Part shown: in pieces, positions 16,819 through 23,509 of the stretch | Numbering within the stretch: the first letter of the stretch is position 1 | Layout of the letters: every line of letters begins with the position of its first letter | From: JAILLW01 sp045640905 | GTDB lineage: Bacteria > Bacillota > Clostridia > Lachnospirales > Lachnospiraceae | NCBI GenBank assembly: GCA_045640905.1 | Contig: JAZUFW010000001.1 | Span: 1 to 25,012 of the forward strand | Length of the DNA stretch: 25,012 bases | Reading direction: 5' to 3' | Notes under the pieces: model-generated | What the model was told of the DNA's origin: nothing | Databases searched by the model: none | Seen by the model: only the letters and a program-made list of their open reading frames with translations | Made by a program: the position numbers and the translations under genes

Positions 16819-18756
16819 GTGAAAAAATATACACCTTTGATTATCGGAATATTGGTTGTATTTGCTCTTGAGATATTGGTATTCAATTTCTCGTCTATTA
16901 TTTCTGTCATGAATCAGCCGATTAATTTTTCTGACAGATGTGTCATTAATCCCGCCGAAAACGGATATGAAGTAGAAATAGACGGAATTGACGAAGAAAT
17001 ACATAATCTGTGCATGAATATCGGCATGGCCGAGAATGAACCCGTTTATTATACGATAACCATATTTGATGAAGGAAATGCTTTGGGATACGAATTACCC
17101 CAGGGAATGCTTACCAAGAAATCCTTAAGCAGTCAGTATATAAATTTGCATCCGTACGGCCAAGTAAGTAAGCTTTTGGTTTCCTTTTCGGGGACAGAGG
17201 ATGAGTTTCGCAGCATAATGGGCAATGTCAGACGACCTTTGATGTTTAACTTTGCCAGGGTATTTGGTTTCCTTTTGATTGTATGCTTTTTCTTTGGCCT
17301 TCGAAAAACTTCGTATATGTGTCATCTTCAGTGTGATTATCCGAATAAGAATCAGCAACTGGTAACGGTTCTGTGCGCAGCATTTATTATCTTTTTGGGA
17401 TACCTGACCATCTGCTCTCATTCATCCTTTGATGAATCGAGCATTCCGCATCATATGCAGTACAAAGAACTGGCACGAGCAATTTGCGACGGTCATTTTT
17501 ATGTAGATGATGCACCTTCGGAAGGTCTTTTGCAGGCTCCTAACCCGTATGATACACAGTATTTACAGGCCAATAATATTGAATACCGTGCGGATTACGC
17601 ATACTTCAACGGCAAATATTATGTATATTTCGGTATAGTTCCGGAGCTTTTGCTATATCTGCCGTTTCACATGATTACGGGACATGATTTCCCTAACTGG
17701 GCGGCCACTTTCGTCTTCTATGCGCTGTTTTGCGCCGGCGTATTTTTGTTTGTAAAGGAACTTATCAGAAAGCACTATAAGCTGTTTCAATATATTTACT
17801 ATGTGGTAATATGTGCATTTATCTGCCTGTCCGGCACGATTATGTATGTGGTATTTAACTCGGATATCTATTCAGTTCCCATTATAGCGGGTGCTGCATT
17901 TACCTTTTTGGGACTGGCTTTTTGGCTTGTCGGAGTCCGCAGAGACAGTGCTTTGTTTATTGTTTTGGGCTCACTTTTTATGGCTCTTACGGCAGGCTGC
18001 AGACCTCAGTATTTGCTTTTTGGCTTTTTGGCTTTTCCGATTTTCAAAGACTATGTTTTGGAAAGAAAGGCTCTTTTTACCAAAAGGACACTTGTTAAAA
18101 CCATTATCTGCATGCTTCCGTACGCATTTGTTGCGGTCCTTGTCATGTATTACAATAATGCCCGATTCGGCTCAATATTTGATTTTGGGGCAACCTACAG
18201 TCTTACGAACAATGATATGAATCTTAGCGGTAACAGCATATCGAGAATGCTGCTGGGACTTATGGGATTTACCCTTCAGCCACCTTTATTAACAGGTGTA
18301 TTTCCGTTTTTACAAAGTGTTCCGCTTGAATACTCATATATGGGAAAGATAGTAACGGAGCACTATTTCGGGGGTATCATTCCCTGCAACATGCTGATGT
18401 TTTCTTTGGCATTTGCGTACAGATTTAAGGACAGAATCAAGGAGCACAAATTGAGCTCCGTATTATATATTTCGATTATTATTTCCGTAATTATTGCATT
18501 GGTTGATGCCAATACGGCGGGAATTTTGCAACGATATACGGTAGATGTGGCTATGGGCCTATTTATAGCCACAGCGGTGATGCTCTCTGCATTTGTTGAC
18601 AGCAAAAAAGAGGCAGCACTCAGTTTCATTAAAATCGGATTTGTATTTGAAGTGGCATTTTCTCTGATGATGATTTCAAATACCGTATCCGCAATAACAC
18701 TGGAAAAATACAATCCCGAATTATTCAATTTCTTCGCGGATGTGTTTAGATTTTAG
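16819..18756 (+). CDS. Multi-pass membrane protein with N-terminal ectodomain, GT-C-like
   Basis: The protein is about 645 residues. One N-terminal membrane segment is followed by a beta-rich domain of about 100 residues, then about ten to eleven membrane segments. After the second membrane segment is a loop with DESSIPHHMQYKELA and a later YAYFNGKYYVYFGIVPELLLYLPF motif, which I associate with predicted glycosyltransferases of Clostridia, not with a named enzyme. An outer-face sugar transferase using the polyprenyl-phosphate donor is plausible but unproven. I place the start at GTG 16819, because GGAAAG (16805-16810) is 8 bases upstream; the in-frame GTG 16810 would overlap the aminotransferase stop but lacks a ribosome binding site. 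Confidence 0.7.
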   Translation: MKKYTPLIIGILVVFALEILVFNFSSIISVMNQPINFSDRCVINPAENGYEVEIDGIDEEIHNLCMNIGMAENEPVYYTITIFDEGNALGYELPQGMLTKKSLSSQYINLHPYGQVSKLLVSFSGTEDEFRSIMGNVRRPLMFNFARVFGFLLIVCFFFGLRKTSYMCHLQCDYPNKNQQLVTVLCAAFIIFLGYLTICSHSSFDESSIPHHMQYKELARAICDGHFYVDDAPSEGLLQAPNPYDTQYLQANNIEYRADYAYFNGKYYVYFGIVPELLLYLPFHMITGHDFPNWAATFVFYALFCAGVFLFVKELIRKHYKLFQYIYYVVICAFICLSGTIMYVVFNSDIYSVPIIAGAAFTFLGLAFWLVGVRRDSALFIVLGSLFMALTAGCRPQYLLFGFLAFPIFKDYVLERKALFTKRTLVKTIICMLPYAFVAVLVMYYNNARFGSIFDFGATYSLTNNDMNLSGNSISRMLLGLMGFTLQPPLLTGVFPFLQSVPLEYSYMGKIVTEHYFGGIIPCNMLMFSLAFAYRFKDRIKEHKLSSVLYISIIISVIIALVDANTAGILQRYTVDVAMGLFIATAVMLSAFVDSKKEAALSFIKIGFVFEVAFSLMMISNTVSAITLEKYNPELFNFFADVFRF

Positions 18757-18762
18757 GAGTTT

Positions 18763-19563
18763 GTGTTGAGCATTGCTTTTACGAATATTTTGCGCGCAGT
18801 AGCGACTCTGATAGTGATTCTGTCACATTACTTTGAAGCAGGGCTGCCTTATACAGGTGCGAATATTTATACTAACATTTTGATTTTGGCCGGTGACTTT
18901 GGTGTTGCATTGTTTTTCCTGGCATCCGGGTACGGACTTCATCAAAAATACGGACAGTCGAAACCTGACATACAATACATAAACAAGAGAATCAAAAATA
19001 CATATTTTCCGTATCTTTTGATTGTACTTTTTATAGATCTGTATGCGGGGGGATTTGATTCCTTCCGTGATGTATTGGTCTATTTGACCGGATATGAATA
19101 TTGGTTTATTTTTGAAATACTGATTCTGTATATTGTGTATTACATTGTAGGCAGAATAACTCAAAAATACAGGACAATGGCAGTTTCGGTGTTTATCATT
19201 GCCATGAGCATATTCTTTGCCCTAAGCGGATACAAACTGTTTTGGTATGACGCTACGTGGGTATTTGCACTGGGCATGATTTTGGCTGATGTGCTTAAAA
19301 AAGATACCATTGATGTTCGAATCCCGGTACTCGAAAAAATGGGGAAGATATCGCTTTATATGTATCTTTTGCATAATTTTGTGTATTGCTTTTTATTGAA
19401 TTCTGCCGTAAATGCAGGATGGGAATTGAATTGGTATGTGTATCTGATTGCATCCTTAATCATTACGACACTTATGTCATTTTTGGTAAAGAAACTTATA
19501 GATGTTTTGTCACAACTGATAGAACGATTTTTTGGAAAAACAAAAAGGAGCATTGATAAATGA
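18763..19563 (+). CDS. AT3-family membrane O-acyltransferase (OafA-like)
   Basis: The 266-residue protein begins directly with the conserved first helix of acyltransferase family 3, NILRAVATLIVILSHYF, with Arg and His (about residues 11 and 22) in the usual places. FLASGYGLHQKY, with the following KRIKNTYFPYL, matches the second and third conserved blocks. These proteins pass acyl groups, usually acetyl, across the membrane for modification of surface glycans. It is short for the family (usually 320-380 residues), with about eight segments visible. Both GTG 18763 and TTG 18766 are possible starts; AGGAG (18755-18759) is spaced better for TTG 18766 (6 bases against 3). It overlaps the following SGNH gene as ATGA, suggesting a two-protein acylation unit. 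Confidence 0.85.
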   Translation: MLSIAFTNILRAVATLIVILSHYFEAGLPYTGANIYTNILILAGDFGVALFFLASGYGLHQKYGQSKPDIQYINKRIKNTYFPYLLIVLFIDLYAGGFDSFRDVLVYLTGYEYWFIFEILILYIVYYIVGRITQKYRTMAVSVFIIAMSIFFALSGYKLFWYDATWVFALGMILADVLKKDTIDVRIPVLEKMGKISLYMYLLHNFVYCFLLNSAVNAGWELNWYVYLIASLIITTLMSFLVKKLIDVLSQLIERFFGKTKRSIDK

Positions 19564-20402
19564 AAAAAGTAATAAAGGTAATGACTGCATTGTGCATGAT
19601 TTCATTGGCACTTATGCTGAGCGGAAACGTGTCCGTGCAATCATCCGCAGCAACAAAAGAAAAGACGGATCAGGAGAAATTGGATGATCTTTATGCCCAG
19701 GCATATAAACTGATGGACAAGGGTGCGTCCGAAGATAAAGTTGCCAAAATCTGTGACCAGATACATGAACTGCAGGTAAAAATGGCTAACGATGAGATGA
19801 TAGCCAAAGGAAAGACGCCACCCGCCGTCGCAGCAACGCCGAATAAGGGTACTGAAAGTGTTCAGGCAGCGACACCTCCTGCGACGCCTCCCAAACAGGT
19901 AGCGGTGGCTCCTAATGCGACTACATATCCTGTCATCTTTATCGGAGATTCCAGAATGGTTCAGATGCATGAGGCAATGGGAAATACCGGAGTGTATTAC
20001 GTTGCCGAAAATGCCAAAGGGTACGACTGGCTGACACAGACAGCGATAGCTATGGTCGATCCTTTTGTCGGAAAAGGAACAAAAATAGTAATTAACTTAG
20101 GCGTAAATGATACGAAGAACGCTGATAAATATATTACCTATGTTAATGCCAAGGCGAATGAATGGAAATCAAAGGGAGCAAAGGTTTATTATGCGACTGT
20201 AAATCCGGTTTGGAACAGCCCGTATGTTTCCGATTATCAGGTTTCATTCTTTAATACCAAACTGGCGCAGGGGCTTTCGGGAGTCAAAATAATCGACACA
20301 TATTCGTACCTGATATCACATGGATATAATTCCACAGATGGGCTTCATTATGACGCAACTACCAGTTCGATTATATATAATCTGATTATGCAGAATATCT
20401 AA
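19560..20402 (+). CDS. Secreted SGNH/GDSL-family esterase or O-acyltransferase
   Basis: The 280-residue protein has a signal peptide (KK start, hydrophobic 6-22, likely cut near SSAA about residue 31), then a charged helical stretch (32-85), then an Ala/Thr/Pro-rich linker (86-121), then an SGNH domain. Catalytic blocks are visible: FIGDSR (Ser131), LGVND (Asn183) and DGLHYD (Asp260, His263). Family members are esterases or, when paired with AT3 proteins, the outer acyl-transfer partner. Overlap of its ATG with the AT3 stop and AAAGGAG upstream support coupled production, so O-acetylation of the glycan is the favoured role. De-acetylation is the alternative. The helical region and linker suggest it is tethered or has reach across the wall, though no LPXTG or lipobox is present. 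Confidence 0.85.
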   Translation: MKKVIKVMTALCMISLALMLSGNVSVQSSAATKEKTDQEKLDDLYAQAYKLMDKGASEDKVAKICDQIHELQVKMANDEMIAKGKTPPAVAATPNKGTESVQAATPPATPPKQVAVAPNATTYPVIFIGDSRMVQMHEAMGNTGVYYVAENAKGYDWLTQTAIAMVDPFVGKGTKIVINLGVNDTKNADKYITYVNAKANEWKSKGAKVYYATVNPVWNSPYVSDYQVSFFNTKLAQGLSGVKIIDTYSYLISHGYNSTDGLHYDATTSSIIYNLIMQNI

Positions 20403-20413
20403 GGAGCAAATGC

Positions 20414-21361
20414 ATGAAATACAAAGTTGTGGTTTTTGGTGTAAAGGACACATCCGAAAATATAGTTTCCTTTATCGAAGAAAATATTACCAAGGTTGAT
20501 TTGGTGATTACGATATCGAGTGAAGTAACAAAGAAGAATCAGATAAGCGGATATAAAGGACTCGGCATTTTGACCGAGAAATACGGTATTCCCGTACACG
20601 AAGCAGACAGTTATTTTTTGACTGACGAAAAAACACAAAAGTTTATCGAATCGAATGAGTTTGAAATCGGTATCTGCATGGGATGGCAAAGACTGATTCC
20701 GAAGTATGTGCTTGATGCCTTCAAGTTCGGAGTGTTCGGATTCCATGGAAATGCAGGATATTTGCCGTTTGGAAGAGGCAGATCGCCGTTAAACTGGTCG
20801 ATTATTTTGGGAGATACCAGATTCAATCTGAATCTTTTTAAATACGATGAAAATGCAGATTCCCCGAATGTGTTTGCGACGGAGATGTTCTCTATAACGC
20901 CTCACGACGACATTCGTACCGCTCAATATAAAAACATGATCTGTTCAAAAAATCTGATTCGTAAGCTTCTTAATGCATATAAGGAAGGAAGCATATCAAT
21001 CAGAACCGAGTCAAAAGATTACGATTCATGGTATAACAAGCGGACGGCAGCGGATGGCAAAATTGACTTCAGAGGAAGAACACGTGACATCTATAATCTT
21101 ATCCGCGGAGTTGCAGCTCCTTTTCCGGGCGCTTTTGCTTACATTAATTGTACGGATGAATCTTTACAAAACGACGATAACAAAATCACCGTTTGGCAGG
21201 CACATCCCTTTGATGAAATGATTGATTTCAGTTCCTTCGCCCCCGGTGAAGTAATCGATATCTTTGATGACAAACTGATTGTTCGCACGGTAGACGGCTC
21301 TTTGCTGATAGATAAATATGACACCTCTGTCACAATAAAGACCGGCGATATATTGTCGTAA
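20414..21361 (+). CDS. Sugar N-formyltransferase (Fmt/ArnA-like fold, divergent active site)
   Basis: The 315-residue protein has an N-terminal formyltransferase domain with a segment aligning to the ArnA/FMT core: FGFHGNAGYLPFGRGRSPLNW (about 108-128), then DENADSPNVFATE, which holds the expected catalytic Asp149. His111 corresponds to the catalytic His of the N-H-D triad. The Asn two residues before it is Gly109 here, and there is one extra residue before LP. A C-terminal OB-like region follows (about 210-315). The enzyme would use N10-formyl-tetrahydrofolate to formylate an amino sugar. The likely substrates are the 4-amino sugars made by the WecE and PglE gene products of this operon. AAGGAG (20401-20406) serves ATG 20414. 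It is too short and too divergent in context for methionyl-tRNA formyltransferase. Confidence 0.8.
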   Translation: MKYKVVVFGVKDTSENIVSFIEENITKVDLVITISSEVTKKNQISGYKGLGILTEKYGIPVHEADSYFLTDEKTQKFIESNEFEIGICMGWQRLIPKYVLDAFKFGVFGFHGNAGYLPFGRGRSPLNWSIILGDTRFNLNLFKYDENADSPNVFATEMFSITPHDDIRTAQYKNMICSKNLIRKLLNAYKEGSISIRTESKDYDSWYNKRTAADGKIDFRGRTRDIYNLIRGVAAPFPGAFAYINCTDESLQNDDNKITVWQAHPFDEMIDFSSFAPGEVIDIFDDKLIVRTVDGSLLIDKYDTSVTIKTGDILS

Positions 21362-21386
21362 GGCATGAAAGGGAGATGTGTAGTGA

Positions 21387-22379
21387 ATGATTAATATACT
21401 AATATTGGCTGCAGGGACGCGAAATAAAGTTGTTCAGGCATTTAAAAAGGAATTGAACGGGAAGGGAAAAGTAATCGTAACTGATTGTTCGAATCTGGCA
21501 CCCGCAATATATGATGCAGACGGATTTTATCTCGTTCCGAGAATTACCGATCCAAAGTATTTGGACATAATTCTCGATATTTGCAAAAAGGAGAATATTT
21601 CCGGTGTTTTGTCTTTAATAGACCCGGAACTTTCTTTGCTTGCCAAGGAAAAGAACAGATTCTTAGAAATCGGGGTGACTCCGATTATTTCCGATTATGA
21701 TTTGGTAGAAACCTGTTTCAATAAGTATCGGTTTTATGAACTTATGAAGGAGTACGCTATCCCTACAGGAGAGTGTTTTGTCGAAAAGGACGCTTTTTTC
21801 GAAGCCAAAAATGCAGGAAAAATTGACTATCCTGTATTTGCCAAACCTGTATGCGGCAGTGCTTCGATTAATATTAATAAAGTTACTACGGATGAAGAGA
21901 TAAAAGTTTTGTTTGACTTGTATGATGACTTGATGATTCAGGAATACATGTCAGGCCGGGAGTACGGTGCCGACGTTTATATAGATATGATTTCCGGTAA
22001 GTGTACTTCGATTTTTGTTAAAAAGAAAATCAAAATGAGAGCCGGAGAGACGGACAAATCCGTTTCCGTAAAGAACTCAAGGCTCTTTGAAATGATAAGG
22101 ACATTTGTTGAAAAGGCCGGCTTCAGAGGAATCATAGATATAGACATATTCCATGATGAAGTAAAGGATGTTTTCTATTTTTCCGAGGTAAATCCGAGAT
22201 TCGGAGGAGGATATCCTCATGCATATGCTTGCGGTGTTAATGTTCCGAAGCAGATCATCGCCAATCTTGAAGGACGGGAAAACCCCGTTACAATCGGCGA
22301 GTACAAAGAAAACATAGCAATGATGAAGTATAACGAAATCTGTATAAAGGATTTTGAAGATAAAGAGATAATCATATGA
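21387..22379 (+). CDS. ATP-grasp ligase (carbamoyl-phosphate-synthase/PylC-like)
   Basis: The 330-residue protein has the three ATP-grasp parts: an N-terminal pre-ATP-grasp Rossmann-like domain (1-105), a central lid with FAKPVCGSASI (Lys153) and QEYMSGREYGADVY (185-198), and the metal-binding block ending in SEVNPRFGGGYPHAY (Glu267, Asn269). Such enzymes join a carboxylate to an amine through an acyl phosphate. In a glycan operon with three amino-sugar transaminases upstream, attachment of an amino acid or other acid to a sugar amine is a reasonable inference, but the substrates cannot be read. ATG 21387 is the only possible start, as TGA precedes it in frame; GGGAG lies 11 bases upstream. 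The stop overlaps the next gene as ATGA. Confidence 0.85.
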   Translation: MINILILAAGTRNKVVQAFKKELNGKGKVIVTDCSNLAPAIYDADGFYLVPRITDPKYLDIILDICKKENISGVLSLIDPELSLLAKEKNRFLEIGVTPIISDYDLVETCFNKYRFYELMKEYAIPTGECFVEKDAFFEAKNAGKIDYPVFAKPVCGSASININKVTTDEEIKVLFDLYDDLMIQEYMSGREYGADVYIDMISGKCTSIFVKKKIKMRAGETDKSVSVKNSRLFEMIRTFVEKAGFRGIIDIDIFHDEVKDVFYFSEVNPRFGGGYPHAYACGVNVPKQIIANLEGRENPVTIGEYKENIAMMKYNEICIKDFEDKEIII

Positions 22380-23458
22380 AAAAAGTATTGATTTTGGCGA
22401 ATTCTTCCGGTGGTTTATATGACTTTCGAAATGAATTTGTAAAGGAATTGACAGCCAATTATGACGTATATGTCAGCGTTCCGGATGAAACCAGAACTCA
22501 GAACCTTATTGAAGAAGGCTGCCATATCATTAAAACAGCGATTAACAGACGCGGAATTAATCCTATTGAGGATTTCAAGTTGTATTTAACGTATCGAAAA
22601 CTCATAAAAGAGATTAATCCCGATTTGGTGATTACGTATACCATAAAGTGTAATATTTACGGCGGATATGCGGCAGGCAGATTAAAAAAGCCCTACATTT
22701 CTACTATTACCGGACTCGGCGGAGCTTTTGACAAGAAGGGATTATTCCTAAAGCTGGTGGTATTTTTGTATCGGCAGGGGCTGAAAAAGGCAGGATGCGT
22801 ATTTTTCCAAAATGCAGAAAACAAAGGTATTTTTGAAAACTATAAAATCAAAGGACGAGATTCCCGCCTGGTAATGGGCTCCGGCGTTGATTTGGAGAGA
22901 CATTCTTTTGAACCGTTTCCGGAAGGCGACACGGTTAATTTCGTGTTTGTCGGCAGAATATTAAAGGAACGTGGAATCTTTGAGTACTGCGACGCGGCTA
23001 AGCAACTTCACAGTGACAAAGTAGTTTTTAATATTCTCGGACGCAGTGAAGAAGATTATGAAGATATGCTGAATGAATTGGAGTCCCAAGGTGTCATTAA
23101 GCAATTAGGGTTTACTACGGAAGTTCATCCTGTCATAGCATCCATGAGCTGCATTGTGGTAGCTTCTTTCCACGAGGGAATGTCAAATTCACTTATTGAG
23201 GGTGCGGCAACCGGCAGACCGGTTATAGCATCTGATATTTTCGGATGTAAGGAAGCGGTCGAAGACGGAGTTACCGGATTTTTGTTTACTCCGGGAAATA
23301 CCGATGAACTGGTATCAAAGATGAAAGCCTTTATTGATTTGAGTGCTGATGAGCAAGCCAACATGGGCATGGCCGGACGCAAAAAGATGGAGCAGGAATT
23401 TGACCGACATCTGGTTACGGCAGAATATATGAAGGTTGCGCGTGAATTAATAAAGTAA
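22376..23458 (+). CDS. GT4 family glycosyltransferase (PglA/CapM-like)
   Basis: The 360-residue protein has two Rossmann domains. The N-terminal one has LYDFRNEFVKEL and TITGLGGAF, and the C-terminal one has FVGRILKERGI and the E-x7-E motif HEGMSNSLIE (Glu267, Glu275) that binds the nucleotide-sugar donor. It matches the PglA/CapM group, retaining transferases that add a second sugar, often HexNAc or a uronic acid, to an undecaprenyl-diphosphate-linked first sugar on the cytoplasmic face. It is the only clear cytoplasmic GT4 enzyme in the window. The donor is unknown; the UDP-HexNAcA predicted from the next gene is one candidate. Its ATG overlaps the ATP-grasp stop by 4 bases, and its ribosome binding site is weak. 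Confidence 0.88.
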   Translation: MKKVLILANSSGGLYDFRNEFVKELTANYDVYVSVPDETRTQNLIEEGCHIIKTAINRRGINPIEDFKLYLTYRKLIKEINPDLVITYTIKCNIYGGYAAGRLKKPYISTITGLGGAFDKKGLFLKLVVFLYRQGLKKAGCVFFQNAENKGIFENYKIKGRDSRLVMGSGVDLERHSFEPFPEGDTVNFVFVGRILKERGIFEYCDAAKQLHSDKVVFNILGRSEEDYEDMLNELESQGVIKQLGFTTEVHPVIASMSCIVVASFHEGMSNSLIEGAATGRPVIASDIFGCKEAVEDGVTGFLFTPGNTDELVSKMKAFIDLSADEQANMGMAGRKKMEQEFDRHLVTAEYMKVARELIK

Positions 23459-23461
23459 TTG

Positions 23462-23470
23462 TGATATACT
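23462..23470 (+). promoter_or_regulatory. Extended -10 promoter of tviB
   Basis: TG-A-TATACT (23462-23470) is an extended -10 element with five of six -10 bases. The region 17 bases further up (GTGAAT) is a poor -35, which extended -10 promoters tolerate. Transcription would begin near 23477, giving a leader of about 33 bases to the ATG at 23510. It starts 4 bases after the GT4 stop and suggests tviB can be expressed apart from the operon. Confidence 0.6.
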
Positions 23471-23509
23471 ATCTTAGTTAAATTAATAACAAACCGGGAG
23501 GTAAATACC

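Noticed and set aside
5612..18756. A PglB/STT3 oligosaccharyltransferase among the multi-pass proteins
   Set aside because: None contains WWDxG or a related motif, and the outer loops do not match STT3.
20410..20412. ATG 20410 as formyltransferase start
   Set aside because: It is out of frame; ATG 20414 continues the protein and is 7 bases from AAGGAG.
20414..21361. Methionyl-tRNA formyltransferase
   Set aside because: The active-site loop is divergent, the Asn of the triad is missing, and the gene sits inside a glycan operon, not beside def.
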